Shown: positions 23,285 to 32,979, counted from the first letter of the stretch. The stretch: 64,000 bases of DNA from Clostridium tunisiense TJ (GCF_000300195.1 NZ_AMQH01000011.1:62001-126000); one strand, 5' to 3'. Notes: a model not told the origin generated them from the sequence alone. A program made the numbers and translations.

Positions 23285-24784
23285 CCTTTCTTTTTTCTTT
23301 CTTTTCTTATCTTTCGGGAATAGTCCACTAATAAATAAAACTATTAACCACACTAAGATTGTAATAGCAATATTTTTAACGCCACCTTGAAGTTTAAGTG
23401 TATTTGCCTGAAATAAAATAAAATATGTTATTCCAGCTAAGAAAAATCGAATAAATAGCCTTATAAATAATACTAATAAGAACTTGTTTTCTCTTTTACA
23501 AATGAATATTCTTGTGCCTCGCTTTATTCCTACAATAACTATGGAAGTATACATTATAAGTGCAGCACCCAACAACACTGCTATACCTAAATTTGTATTT
23601 CTATATCTCTCAATAGCATTGTTTTCTGTAGTCAGTGTATTAGTTTGATATTCTAACCAATAATTATAAACATCTTGCCTTAAATCTATCCCATTATCAC
23701 TATTTGTAAATATAACTATTCCATCCTTCTTTTCAGGAATAAGTGCATAAACAGCATGCCATCCTCTATTGTCTCCACTATGATACAAAAGTTCACTACC
23801 ATTAGGTAATTTCTTAACAAAAACTCCAAGTGCAGAATCTGCCATCACTGGTCTGCGTATTAACTCTATTGTTTCACTTTTTAAAATATTACTCTCAGTG
23901 GAACCTCTCCCCTCCATGGTAGCTATCATAAACTTTAAAAAATCTGTAACAGTAGTTTTAAGTCCCGCCGCAGCTTTCTCAGTAAAATTATAGTTTGGAA
24001 TTTCTTGATTAAAATATCCATATGCTTTAGACATATTATCATCTAGAAAATTATTTCTAAATGTACTATTATTCATTTTTAATGGTGTTAATATTTCCTT
24101 TTCCATATATTCTTCAAAGGACTCTCCTGTTACTTCTTCAATAATTAACTGTAGCAGAGTATATCCTCCACCAGAATATCTAAATTCACTTCCAGGCTTT
24201 ATAGTTATTTCTAAAGGCTCCTTAATAAATCCCTTTGCTGATAATGATTCTTCTATGGTTGGTACTTTTTTATCCGGCAAAGTCCCTAAATATCCATGCA
24301 CTGTTAATCCCGCTGTATGGCTCAGTAGCCCTTTGATAGTTGCCTCATCCTTAATGAACTTTGACTCAGGTAACTGCCATCGCTTCATATATTTCTGTAC
24401 AGGATCCTCAAGTGATAGTTTACCTTCCTCCACTAATTTCATAATTCCCCAAGCTGTTAAACTTTTTGATATTGATGCCGCTTGAAACACTGTATCCTCA
24501 CTTACTGATTTATTTTTTTTCCTGTTTTCTAATCCATAATTTAATATGTATTTAACTTGTCCATCCTCAATTAACCCTATAGCTGTTCCTGCCACTCCAT
24601 AATGTTTTTGTAGTTCTGGAACGGATTGATCTAGCTTGTTTTTAAACTCTTCTATACTTATCACACTTGAAATTTTACTTGATGCAATAGCAGTATTATT
24701 ACTATTCAGAAAACTAAATGATATAGCTAAACTTAGAGTTGCTATGATTAATTTACCTAATATACTCTTATAATATACTCTCAT
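23282..24784 (-). CDS. membrane-anchored serine hydrolase, beta-lactamase class C family
   Basis: 500 residues. A signal peptide or anchor spans residues 8-35 (LIIATLSLAISFSFL). The extracellular domain (about 45-385) has the SxxK motif SISK, YSG as the YxN equivalent, and HSGDNRG as the KTG equivalent. The C-terminal 110 residues hold three transmembrane helices and a Lys/Arg-rich tail. Family members are D-aminopeptidases, esterases or penicillin-recognising proteins such as Bacillus PbpE/FmtA-like; true beta-lactamase activity is uncertain. GGGAGAAAATCTA precedes the ATG. Adjacent to drug-sensing genes. Confidence 0.85.
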   Translation of the reverse strand: MRVYYKSILGKLIIATLSLAISFSFLNSNNTAIASSKISSVISIEEFKNKLDQSVPELQKHYGVAGTAIGLIEDGQVKYILNYGLENRKKNKSVSEDTVFQAASISKSLTAWGIMKLVEEGKLSLEDPVQKYMKRWQLPESKFIKDEATIKGLLSHTAGLTVHGYLGTLPDKKVPTIEESLSAKGFIKEPLEITIKPGSEFRYSGGGYTLLQLIIEEVTGESFEEYMEKEILTPLKMNNSTFRNNFLDDNMSKAYGYFNQEIPNYNFTEKAAAGLKTTVTDFLKFMIATMEGRGSTESNILKSETIELIRRPVMADSALGVFVKKLPNGSELLYHSGDNRGWHAVYALIPEKKDGIVIFTNSDNGIDLRQDVYNYWLEYQTNTLTTENNAIERYRNTNLGIAVLLGAALIMYTSIVIVGIKRGTRIFICKRENKFLLVLFIRLFIRFFLAGITYFILFQANTLKLQGGVKNIAITILVWLIVLFISGLFPKDKKRKKKER

Positions 24785-25374
24785 TAGATTTTCTCCCTAT
24801 TTTCCTATGTTTTTTATTTAACTTTTTATTTTAAGGATCTACATTACTTGCATATGGAACTGTCTTGGTTCCATTATGACTTACCACATATAAGTTAAGT
24901 GTTAAACTCTACTGTTACAACACCCTATATTAAGTGAATCATATTAACCTTACTATAAGTGCAGTAAGTTTAAATTAACCACATCTAATCTCTTCATTTT
25001 ATCACTCCCTTTTCTTAACTAATATCTATAGTATAAATTAAGAAAAATGGGTGAACCATCGAAGTATATAACGTTTGTATAACAGTTTTGTAATATTTAG
25101 ATTAAAAAAAGATTACAGTTTAGCAGTGAATAATCAGAGCAATAATAACTTCACGCTGTATGCCTTTTAAAATTAAGTTAATAAATCTCCTCTTCGCCAT
25201 AGTTACTTTTTTTAATTTCACAACATATTATTTATATATTTTAAAGTTATAAGCAAGTATTAGTTTAACTACTCATTAAACCATGCTTTTTATAGGCCTT
25301 AAGGAAATGTGAACTTCAGTCCACCCTATTTCATATACTGTTTGTAATAGAAATCCTATACAGGAGTGAATTAT
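24785..25374. other. 590-bp intergenic region with a strong RBS and 14-codon frame
   Basis: No full gene seen. On the minus strand GGGAGTGATAAA precedes an ATG at 24997 that opens a 14-codon frame (MKRLDVVNLNLLHL, stop at 24953), about 170 bases upstream of the serine hydrolase gene. It could be a leader peptide or a decayed gene start. The rest is AT-rich without recognisable features. Confidence 0.35.
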
Positions 25375-25824
25375 ATGAGAAAATTAAATCCTGAAAAACT
25401 ACTTGTGGAATTTACACAAGGTGTTACTGAAACTGAGCCAATTATTCCTAGACGTTATACCCTTACTCATTCTGACTCAACTGCAGAACTTTTTCTAACA
25501 GTTGGCGAAAATTTTGCTTTTAACAAAATAAATTCTATAAGGGACGAAGTTCTTGGGGAGTGGATAAAAAAAGGACCAAGCTATTATTATCACGCATACT
25601 TACTGGTAGACGGTGAGTCTGTCATAACCAATGTTGCTATAAGAGATGCTATATTTAGAAGAGAATTACCTCTGGCCCTACAAGCTATTAGATATGGTGA
25701 CCAGAAATTTTTTAATGCCCATAGAGAACTTGATAGTGTTCCAATAATAGTATTTTTTCAATCTAGTCTTCCTAAATATAATAAAGTAGAAAATTGGGGT
25801 ACCTTTTCAGACTATATTGTTTGA
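25375..25824 (+). CDS. Staygreen (SGR) family protein
   Basis: 149 residues. LNPEKLLVEFTQGVTETEPIIPRRYTLTHSDSTAELFLTVG matches the core of the plant Staygreen domain (YTLTHSD followed by the LFLTIG strand), and WIKKGPSYYYHAYLLVDG is its second half. Plant SGR removes Mg from chlorophyll a; bacterial homologues have been reported with Mg-dechelatase activity in vitro. A heme or corrin substrate here is speculation. The start was set at ATG behind CAGGAGTGAATTAT; a GTG nine bases earlier overlaps the RBS. It is monocistronic, with a MITE-like repeat 36 bases downstream. Confidence 0.82.
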   Translation: MRKLNPEKLLVEFTQGVTETEPIIPRRYTLTHSDSTAELFLTVGENFAFNKINSIRDEVLGEWIKKGPSYYYHAYLLVDGESVITNVAIRDAIFRRELPLALQAIRYGDQKFFNAHRELDSVPIIVFFQSSLPKYNKVENWGTFSDYIV

Positions 25825-25860
25825 CTTTTTAAGACTTACTAAATCAAATTATATTTTATT

Positions 25861-26037
25861 AGGCATCTGAAAATAAATAACAAGTCAAAAATGTGAAGGA
25901 AATTTTGTGTTCACAAGCTTGCTTGTGCCGACAAAGAGATAGGTTCCTTAGATAGTGGAGCTATCTAAGGGTTCTGTTTACGCAGTATAACTCAAAATAG
26001 ACGAGCATACTGACTCATCTATTTTTTAAAGATGCCT
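25861..26037 (-). mobile_element. MITE-like repeat, full copy 1 (177 bp)
   Basis: The ends AGGCATCT and AGATGCCT form terminal inverted repeats that extend imperfectly about 26 bases inward (AAATAAAT blocks). Inside are a perfect hairpin CCTTAGATAG/CTATCTAAGG (25946-25970) and the arm pair CACAAGC/GCTTGTG. There is no reading frame of note. It is about 80% identical by eye to the copy at 47514-47689, which lies in the opposite orientation. Non-autonomous, presumably moved by an IS transposase elsewhere in the genome. Confidence 0.8.
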
Positions 26038-26056
26038 TAACTTAACTTAAGAACAA

Positions 26057-26100
26057 AGGACACATGCAAAACCACTGTTTGTGCTTTATGCATATGTCCT
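26057..26100. terminator. hairpin between staygreen and bioA
   Basis: Arms AGGACACATGCA / TGCATATGTCCT (one mismatch) with a 20-base loop and a T-rich tail on the plus strand. It is the likely terminator for the staygreen transcript and possibly for the biotin operon from the other side. Confidence 0.55.
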
Positions 26101-26268
26101 ATCTCTTTTGAAATTCAATGTTGTATATACGTAGAAACTCAAGGTATTTCGTTATATATATGTTCTAATAAAATTTCTACATTTATAATTAAGATTTTAT
26201 TCAAATCAACTTCTATCAAGATGAATATTCAATATTGAAACATATATACTTCTAGTTTTATAAAATTA

Positions 26269-27621
26269 TTATTTATATTGACCAAAATATTCCTCTATGC
26301 TATCAAAACAGGTATTTACCATGAACTTTATTTCCTCTTCATTAATAACATATGGTGGTATAAAATAAAGCACATTTCCAATTGGTCTTAATATTAGTCC
26401 CTTTTTCAGTGCAATCTTATAAATCTCGTAACCTACTCTCATGTGTCCATCATAGAGCTCTTTAGAAAACTTATCTTTAACTATTTCTATTGCTGTTATC
26501 ATTCCTATACTTCTTATATCCCCAATATGTTTTGAATGCTTCGTCTTTTCTAAGGTAAGTTTTTTAATTAACTCACCTTTTTTTCTATTACTCTCTATAA
26601 TATTCTCTTCTTCAAATATCTTTAAGTTCTCTAAGGCAATAGCACATCCTAAGGCATTTCCTGCATAAGTATGGCTATGAAGAAATGCCTTTCCCTCTTT
26701 ATAATCTCCATAAAAGCAGTTATATACTTCCTCCCTTGTTAAAACCACAGACATAGGCATATATCCAGCAGAAAGTCCCTTTGAAATGCACATAAAGTCA
26801 GGGCTTATTCCAGCATGATTGCAAGCAAACATTTCCCCAGTTCTGCCAAAGCCCACTGCAATCTCATCTGCAATAAGATGCACTCCGTATTTGTCGCAAA
26901 ATTCACGGAGCTTCCCTAAATAAATGGGTGAGTAAATCTTCATCCCTGCTGCACCCTGTACCATAGGCTCAACTACAACTGCACATATGTCCTCATGATT
27001 TTTTACTAAGCACTTTTCCATGGCCTTAAAACACTCTGCATTACAGGTTTCCCTATTAAAGTTATATTCACATCTGTAACAATCTGGCCCCTTTACTCTT
27101 ATGGTATCTAATAGTAAGGGTTTATATATCATATTAAATTGATCTATATCACATACAGACAATGCACCTAAAGTTTCTCCATGATATGCATCACTTAAAG
27201 CTACAAACCTTTTCTTTTTACTATTTCCCTTTTGAGCATGATAGTGGAAACTCATTTTTAAAGCTATCTCCACCGCTGAGGATCCATTGTCAGAAAAAAA
27301 TACCTTAGTAAGCTTCTCTGGTGTTATACTTACAAGCTTTTCTGATAACTCTATAGCAGGTTTATTTGAAAAGTTTGCAAATATAACATGTTCAATATTA
27401 TCTATTTGCTTTTTTATTGCTTCATTAATTCTTTTATTACTATGTCCAAGAGTATTTGTCCACCAAGACGATATACAGTCTAAATATTTATTTCCATGAA
27501 TATCGTAAAGCCAAACCCCTTCACCCTTTTCTATAACTATGGGCTTAAGTTCTTCATAGTCTTTCATTTGTCCACAGGGATGCCATATATATTTCAAATC
27601 CTTTTTAACATAATCCTTCAT
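26269..27621 (-). CDS. bioA: adenosylmethionine-8-amino-7-oxononanoate aminotransferase
   Basis: 450 residues, class III PLP aminotransferase converting KAPA to DAPA with S-adenosylmethionine as amino donor. WHPCGQMKDYE at the N-terminus and CISSWWTNTLGHSN are BioA hallmarks. FSDNGSSAVEIALKM, DAYHGETLGALS, LIADEIAVGFGRTG and the PLP lysine in CISKGLSAGYMPM are all present. A Cys-rich insert (CYRCEYNFNRETCNAEC) near residue 155 is seen in clostridial BioA. The start was set at ATG behind GAGGTGTGAAT. Last gene of bioY-B-D-A. Confidence 0.96.
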   Translation of the reverse strand: MKDYVKKDLKYIWHPCGQMKDYEELKPIVIEKGEGVWLYDIHGNKYLDCISSWWTNTLGHSNKRINEAIKKQIDNIEHVIFANFSNKPAIELSEKLVSITPEKLTKVFFSDNGSSAVEIALKMSFHYHAQKGNSKKKRFVALSDAYHGETLGALSVCDIDQFNMIYKPLLLDTIRVKGPDCYRCEYNFNRETCNAECFKAMEKCLVKNHEDICAVVVEPMVQGAAGMKIYSPIYLGKLREFCDKYGVHLIADEIAVGFGRTGEMFACNHAGISPDFMCISKGLSAGYMPMSVVLTREEVYNCFYGDYKEGKAFLHSHTYAGNALGCAIALENLKIFEEENIIESNRKKGELIKKLTLEKTKHSKHIGDIRSIGMITAIEIVKDKFSKELYDGHMRVGYEIYKIALKKGLILRPIGNVLYFIPPYVINEEEIKFMVNTCFDSIEEYFGQYK

Positions 27622-27637
27622 ATTCACACCTCAACCT

Positions 27638-28366
27638 TTATTTTAATTCTTCCATACATTCTAGTACTTTACCAAGGCTAAAGGCCTTTTCAGCATTTGT
27701 TTTTATAGTTTCAATCATGTTGTCCTCTAAATTATCAATAGTTTTAAGTTTTCCTATTATAGGTATCTTAGTAAGTTTTTCTATGATTTTAATATTATCA
27801 TCACAAAGCAGCTGTTCCTCGTAATTGTTTATTATAATTCCTTTGATTTTAATTCCTAAACCCTGTATATTTCTTACTGTTAGTACTGTATGGTTTATTG
27901 TTCCAAGGCCAGCTCTTGCAACAATAATAACCTCTATTCCTAAATCTTTAATAAGATTTTCAAGGGTATATACCCCTCTTTCATCATCTATTAGTGGGCA
28001 TACTATCCCCCCACTACCTTCAGCAATTATAAAATCATATTTTTCCTTTAAGTAATTATATTTCTCTTTAACTATATTTAAATCTATAGGGTTATTTTCT
28101 AGCTTTGCTGCAAGGTGTGGTGATACTGCTGCCTTATACACAAAGGGGGTAATATTTTCATAGGCTTCATCTAGATTGCTCACTTCACTTACAACCTTGG
28201 TGTCACCAGGAATAAGCTTGCCCCTTACTTCTAAGGCACCACTTAATGCTGCTTTAAAATAAGTAGCATTATATCCATTACTTCTAAGCAAATGCATGAG
28301 TCCAGCAGTTACAATAGTTTTCCCTACATCAGTATCTGTTCCTACTATAAATACACCCTTAGCCAT
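27638..28366 (-). CDS. bioD: dethiobiotin synthetase
   Basis: 242 residues. The Walker A variant GTDTDVGKT at residues 8-16 is diagnostic for BioD, which makes the ureido ring of dethiobiotin from DAPA, CO2 and [16 protein letters not shown] and [15 protein letters not shown] are the conserved downstream motifs. Its ATG overlaps the end of bioB by 8 bases, so translation is coupled; bioA follows 16 bases later. Confidence 0.96.
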   Translation of the reverse strand: MAKGVFIVGTDTDVGKTIVTAGLMHLLRSNGYNATYFKAALSGALEVRGKLIPGDTKVVSEVSNLDEAYENITPFVYKAAVSPHLAAKLENNPIDLNIVKEKYNYLKEKYDFIIAEGSGGIVCPLIDDERGVYTLENLIKDLGIEVIIVARAGLGTINHTVLTVRNIQGLGIKIKGIIINNYEEQLLCDDNIKIIEKLTKIPIIGKLKTIDNLEDNMIETIKTNAEKAFSLGKVLECMEELK

Positions 28367-29342
28367 TTTTTCTAACCTCTAGATTTAATTCATCTATGAG
28401 TTTCTTATCATCACATATTTTATTTCCTGATGTTGTAAGATAATTTCCTGTAATTGTAGCATTTGCCCCTGCGTTAAAACAGTTCTTGCCATATTCATCA
28501 ATTAGATTTCTTCCTCCTGCAAGCCTTATGAAAGCTTTTGGATTAACAAATCTAAAGATAGCAATAGTTTTTAATATATCCTCTTGACTTAATCTTTCTG
28601 CATTTTCTAGCGGTGTTCCCTGAACTGGGCTTAATACATTTATAGGAATAGATTTAACCTGTAGCTCTCTTAACTGAAAGGCTAACTTCACTCTATGCTC
28701 TAAGGTTTCCCCCATGCCGATAATTCCTCCTGAGCACACATCCATACCAGCCTTTTTAGCTACATTGATAGTGTTTATTCTTTCATCATAGCTATGGGTT
28801 GTGCAAATTTTTTTATAATAGTCTCTACTGGTTTCCAAATTATGATGGTACATAGTTATCCCAGCTTCTCTTAGTTTTATCAGCTCTTCATAATCTAATA
28901 TTCCTAGGGATGCACATAAATCTATTTTTATCTCCTTATTTAAATCTTCATAGATTTCTATAACCTTCTGAAAATCCTCTCCTGTAACTCCTCTGCCACT
29001 GGTAACAAGAGAAAATCTATTCACTCCCTCATTTTCATTTTCTTTGGCTAACTCTAAAGCTGCTTCTTTTGAAACTAAATCATATACTTCTGCATTAGTT
29101 TTATAGTGAGCCGATTGAGCACAAAACTTACAATCCTCAGAACAATGTCCTGATTTTGCATTCATAATTGTGCATAAATCAACTTCCTTGCCCATAAAAG
29201 TTTTCCTTATGTTATTAGCACTATTGCATAATTCCAATATATGTTCTTTATCTTCAAGCCCTGCTAATTTCATAGCCTCTTCAAAGGTTATACTATCTCC
29301 TTCTAAAGTTTTTTTCTCCATTTTTTTAATAAAGTCTCTCAT
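28359..29342 (-). CDS. bioB: biotin synthase
   Basis: 327 residues, radical SAM enzyme inserting sulphur into dethiobiotin. The cluster motif [11 protein letters not shown] (CxxxCxxC) lies near residue 60. [28 protein letters not shown] and RLAGGRNLI are BioB signatures, the last including the Arg near the [2Fe-2S] cluster. The start was placed at the ATG behind AGAAGGAGTACAAC, which overlaps the end of bioY by 17 bases; earlier in-frame starts lack an RBS. Confidence 0.96.
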   Translation of the reverse strand: MRDFIKKMEKKTLEGDSITFEEAMKLAGLEDKEHILELCNSANNIRKTFMGKEVDLCTIMNAKSGHCSEDCKFCAQSAHYKTNAEVYDLVSKEAALELAKENENEGVNRFSLVTSGRGVTGEDFQKVIEIYEDLNKEIKIDLCASLGILDYEELIKLREAGITMYHHNLETSRDYYKKICTTHSYDERINTINVAKKAGMDVCSGGIIGMGETLEHRVKLAFQLRELQVKSIPINVLSPVQGTPLENAERLSQEDILKTIAIFRFVNPKAFIRLAGGRNLIDEYGKNCFNAGANATITGNYLTTSGNKICDDKKLIDELNLEVRKNG

Positions 29343-29922
29343 GTTGTACTCCTTCTTTATCGTTTTTATAAACCCTATATCCACTTCTGTTTAATACAGG
29401 TAATACTTTTATTGATATATAAGCTGTAAATATTACTAGTAAAAGATCTCCAGCTACACAAACTACGAAGCCATAAAAAAATGCAAAGTATAAAGAAATA
29501 TTCTTTCCTAGATAGAAGTTATAGCTAATATATAAATATATAACGCCAAACAAGTATACAAAAAATAGGCCTGCTATGGTCATAAATATTGCCTTAATAA
29601 AAGTTAGTTCTTTAAGGCTCTCTCTTATTTTACCTATAACATAAGCTGCTACAATAAATCCTATGAGATATCCAAAGGTAGGCTTAAAAATATAACTAAA
29701 GCCACCACCTTCTGTAAACACAGGTACACCCAAAAGCCCAATTGCTACATAAACAATTTGTGACATAGCTCCTAATTTTGATCCTAAAATCACACCTGCT
29801 AAAGCACAAAAAAGAAATTGAAGGGTAAAGGGTACATAGGGTATTGGTATTTTAATAAAGGCCCCAACTGCTGTTAATGCAGCAAACATGGCTACTAAAA
29901 TCAAATCTCTTGTATTTTTCAA
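29326..29922 (-). CDS. bioY: biotin ECF transporter S component
   Basis: 198 residues, about six membrane helices. [30 protein letters not shown] and the [28 protein letters not shown] segment are the BioY signature. It binds biotin and works with a shared EcfAAT module not present in this window. TTG start behind GAGAGGTGTATTAA. First gene of the operon, under a BirA-type operator. Confidence 0.94.
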   Translation of the reverse strand: MKNTRDLILVAMFAALTAVGAFIKIPIPYVPFTLQFLFCALAGVILGSKLGAMSQIVYVAIGLLGVPVFTEGGGFSYIFKPTFGYLIGFIVAAYVIGKIRESLKELTFIKAIFMTIAGLFFVYLFGVIYLYISYNFYLGKNISLYFAFFYGFVVCVAGDLLLVIFTAYISIKVLPVLNRSGYRVYKNDKEGVQHERLY

Positions 29923-29960
29923 TTAATACACCTCTCTAACAATATTTACCTTACTTTATC

Positions 29961-29989
29961 AATATATTAAATCTAGTCGCTATTGTCAA
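29961..29989 (-). promoter_or_regulatory. bioYBDA promoter
   Basis: On the minus strand TTGACA (29984-29989) and TATATT (29961-29966) are separated by exactly 17 bases, about 40 bases before the bioY start. The -35 lies inside the left half of the BirA operator. Confidence 0.85.
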
Positions 29990-30015
29990 CCATAAATTTT
30001 TACTAGGTTTACAAT
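29982..30015. promoter_or_regulatory. BirA operator of the biotin operon
   Basis: ATTGTCAACC, 14 bases, GGTTTACAAT: the classic biotin-repressor dyad (TTGTnAACC-N14/16-GGTTnACAA). The left arm overlaps the -35, so biotinyl-AMP-bound BirA should block transcription. Confidence 0.92.
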
Positions 30016-30240
30016 GCTTTTTAAAATCTGTTCCTGAATTAGCTCAAAACTTTATACATTCTTAAGTATGAAAATTTGTTGATATTAAGAATTAACTTGA
30101 TGCTTATAGTATGTTAACCTTGTCTATCTTTTGAGGAGAAACAGCTTAGGTGAGAACTGGTTCTACACAAACTTCTAGGACTTTACATATTATGTAACTA
30201 GGAAGAGATTCTTCCTAAAATAAAGCTTTTTAATGGAGAT

Positions 30241-30858
30241 GTGATTAAAATAGAAGGATGTAATAATTATAATAACTCAATTACTTTGCCTAATCCTATA
30301 ACTCAAGTGGCTGATTTGCCCTATGATCTATATTTATCACTTCAAGGAAAATACTTTGTAGGTTATGCAGATGATTTAGAGTTCGGTAATGGAAGAATTG
30401 CATGGGCTGGATTAATAAATCCCATTAATTCAGGAGTTAATCTTTTTGTTCAGGTTTGGACTGTTACAAATATTGGTTCATCACCCTTAATTGCAAAAGT
30501 TTGGTTTAATACAATTCCACCTGGAATTCCTACAGAATCAGAATTAGTTACACCTGCAAATACAGCGCTTTGCCCATTACCAGTACCAAAAATAAAACTG
30601 CTTCAAGCAAGTAATGTCATTGGAGAACCTGTTGGTGGCAACAATGTATTTGTACAAAGAGTAATTCCAGAAGTTACAATTGCTAGTGATGAACAAGGTA
30701 AGTTTATTATCCCTCCTGGGGGCTCCTTTGTTATTACTTTATCCAATAATGAAGAACCGAGTGAAGTTGGCATGGGACGAATAGCTTTTGGCTGGAGTGA
30801 AGAATCTGTTGTTAAAAACAAAAAAAGTAGGAGATGTTTAGAGAATGAATTGCTGTAA
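30241..30858 (+). CDS. DUF6143-like protein, first of a tandem pair
   Basis: 205 residues. ITLPNPITQVADLPYDLYLSLQGKYFVGYADDLEFGNGRIAWAGLINPINSGVNLFVQVW and the later FIIPPGGSFVITLSN match my recollection of DUF6143, a small beta-rich family from spore-forming Firmicutes. No signal peptide or membrane helix. The GTG start is poor (GGAG only 2 bases away), but the N-terminus aligns with its neighbour (CNNYNNS / CNSYNNS). It ends inside the next gene (14-base overlap). About half the residues are shared with the paralogue by eye. Function unknown; a spore or surface role is only a guess. Confidence 0.7.
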   Translation: MIKIEGCNNYNNSITLPNPITQVADLPYDLYLSLQGKYFVGYADDLEFGNGRIAWAGLINPINSGVNLFVQVWTVTNIGSSPLIAKVWFNTIPPGIPTESELVTPANTALCPLPVPKIKLLQASNVIGEPVGGNNVFVQRVIPEVTIASDEQGKFIIPPGGSFVITLSNNEEPSEVGMGRIAFGWSEESVVKNKKSRRCLENELL

Positions 30859-31414
30859 TAGCTATAATAATTCTATTGTTTTGCCAAATCCAATTACCCA
30901 AGTAGCTTCCATGCCTTATGATCTTTATTTATCACTTCAAGGAAAATATTTTTTAGGCTCTACAAGTAATTTAGAGTTTGGTAATGGTAGGAGTGCATGG
31001 GCAGCATTGTACAACCCCATTAATTCTGGCGTCAATTTGTTTGTTTATTCTTGGCAGGTTTCCAATACTGGTCCATCACCAATAAGGGCTCAAATATGGT
31101 TTAATAGTAATCCCCCAGGCCAACCAACAATGGTTTCAACTGTAGTTCCTGGTAATACAGCTCTTTGTCCTCCACCCAAAACTAAAATATTATTATTTCA
31201 AGCAAGTAATGTTATTGGTGAACCTGTAGGTGGAGTGAAAGCCTTTGTTAGAAGAGCTCAGTCCGAAGTTACAATAGGGGATGTGGAAGTTGGAAAGTTT
31301 ATTTTCCCTCCTGGGGGATCATTTATAATATTCCTATCCAATCCCGAAGCTCCTAATGAGCCTGCTAGCGCTACAGTCAATTTCTCATGGTGGGAAGAAA
31401 AGATAAATTGCTAG
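30845..31414 (+). CDS. DUF6143-like protein, second of a tandem pair
   Basis: 189 residues, paralogue of the preceding gene: PNPITQVASMPYDLYLSLQGKYF, EFGNGRSAWAALYNPINSGVNLFVYSW, WFNSNPPG, VVPGNTALCPPP, QASNVIGEPVGG and FIFPPGGSFII are shared nearly in register. AGGAG lies 10 bases before the ATG, inside the end of the first gene. The overlap implies translational coupling. The basic C-terminal tail of the first protein (KNKKSRRCLENELL) is absent here, which ends in FSWWEEKINC. Confidence 0.72.
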   Translation: MNCCNSYNNSIVLPNPITQVASMPYDLYLSLQGKYFLGSTSNLEFGNGRSAWAALYNPINSGVNLFVYSWQVSNTGPSPIRAQIWFNSNPPGQPTMVSTVVPGNTALCPPPKTKILLFQASNVIGEPVGGVKAFVRRAQSEVTIGDVEVGKFIFPPGGSFIIFLSNPEAPNEPASATVNFSWWEEKINC

Positions 31415-31793
31415 TATGCTAAAATAAAAATTTCTGCATTACCTTACAAAGCTTCCAGGGAATCGATGTAGTTTCACTTGAATTGAAACCTTACCTTGGT
31501 TCCCTGTTTAGATATGCCTTGTCTAATGTATGTATTTTAAGCTGTAAAGTTCATTCCTATGTGACTAACATGACTTTTTATTGGACAGATATTGGATTTT
31601 AGTATTAGTTACTATTTTTAGGGAGCTTTTATAATCTAAAGCCTTACAGCTTTTTCTGTACTTTTAAATAATAACTATAAGTTTTACTATTTAAACTTCT
31701 GGTAATCACTAACTTTTAGCCTTTTAACCTAATAATTAATGATATAATTTATATTGGGGAAAACCTGAGGGAATTTTAAAGGGGGTAAATCTT
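31415..31793. other. intergenic region with a nested hairpin
   Basis: Arms CAGGGAA (31456) / TTCCCTG (31500) enclose an inner hairpin GTTTCA/TGAAAC (31471-31489). Read on the minus strand it resembles the AGGGAAC nested hairpins at 1957 and 41352. No coding potential is seen in the remaining bases; the GNAT RBS AAAGGGGG is at the right end. Confidence 0.4.
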
Positions 31794-32783
31794 ATGTATA
31801 AAATCTATGAAATTAATCCAAATAATTTAACAGAAAATGAAATTAAAAATCTATATTCAATAAATGTAGCTTTAGAGAACAAATATAACTTTCTACATCG
31901 TTTAAATAATGTTGATGACTATAAAAATTTATTTTTGTCATCCTTTACTAATATTGATACCCAACTGCTTCTTATAGAAAAAGATTCTAAAGCATGTGGA
32001 ATTTTAACATTAATTAAAACTTTTGATTGGAATGGTAATGAACAGCATAAGTTAACAATCTCTTTATGTGATATAGTAACTGATGAAACTTTAGTAAGTT
32101 TTATTGGCGAAGTAATTAAGAATAAGCTAGATAAGTACAATGAACTTTCAGTAGTTACTTACAATAATGAGCTTCAACAAACAATAGAAAAACATACTTA
32201 TAAGGTAGCTTTACGAGGTAATTATTATACTTTAAATAAGAGTGATATTGATATATCTTCGCTAAGTAAATACATAGCAGAACAAGAAATAAAAAACTCA
32301 GATTTATCTATTAGATTTACAGATATTATTTCTGAGAATTTAATTGAAGAGTATTGTAATTTATTTATGGAAACTATGGAAGACATGACAGATGTTAAGG
32401 AAGATGGTTATGTTCAATATGTTATAACTCCTGAAAAGCAAAGGCAAATTAATGAATCTAATAAGAAAAGGAATCTTTCTCATTTTTGCTATATGATTTT
32501 TAACTCAAATAATGAGCTGGTTGCTAAATCAAATGTATCTGTAAACAACAATGATTCTCGCTTTCCTTACCAATTTATGATTGGGGTTAAGAGACCTTAC
32601 AGAGGAAGAAACCTCGGAAAGTGGCTTTATGCTTCCATGTATAAAAAATTATTTGAAACCGTTAATTTTGAAAAAGCCCTTGTATGTCATCATCCTGACA
32701 ATATACCTGCTATAAATGTTAGCAAATGGATTGGCTATAAATTTAACTATTTAGAGACAACTTATAATTTGTATAGACACTAA
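31794..32783 (+). CDS. double-lobed GNAT acetyltransferase
   Basis: 329 residues with two GNAT-like halves. The N-terminal lobe (1-150) has lost a recognisable acetyl-CoA loop. The C-terminal lobe (170-329) carries YQFMIGVKRPYRGRNLGKWLYASMYKKL, with RGRNLG as the loop, and NIPAINVSKWIGYKF as the last strands. The layout recalls mycothiol synthase-type tandem GNATs. Substrate unknown. AAAGGGGGTAAATCTT precedes the ATG. Its terminator is at 32894. Confidence 0.8.
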   Translation: MYKIYEINPNNLTENEIKNLYSINVALENKYNFLHRLNNVDDYKNLFLSSFTNIDTQLLLIEKDSKACGILTLIKTFDWNGNEQHKLTISLCDIVTDETLVSFIGEVIKNKLDKYNELSVVTYNNELQQTIEKHTYKVALRGNYYTLNKSDIDISSLSKYIAEQEIKNSDLSIRFTDIISENLIEEYCNLFMETMEDMTDVKEDGYVQYVITPEKQRQINESNKKRNLSHFCYMIFNSNNELVAKSNVSVNNNDSRFPYQFMIGVKRPYRGRNLGKWLYASMYKKLFETVNFEKALVCHHPDNIPAINVSKWIGYKFNYLETTYNLYRH

Positions 32784-32893
32784 ATAGCCTAATTTTTTTA
32801 TAAACTTATTTATACCTCTCTAAAAAACAGTAATAACAGTAGTGAAAATAGTGAAAAGCTATTGTATAATTCATAAAAACCTAAGATAGTAAC

Positions 32894-32934
32894 AAAGCCA
32901 TAGATAAGCTAGAAATAACTTATTTATGGCTTTA
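32894..32934. terminator. bidirectional terminator
   Basis: Arms AAAGCCATAGATAAG / CTTATTTATGGCTTT with a 9-base loop, between the convergent GNAT and ABC permease genes. T-rich on both outward sides. Confidence 0.8.
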
Positions 32935-32979
32935 TTTGCTATTAAATTTGTAAATATGCCCTTTATAACAGAGGTATTC

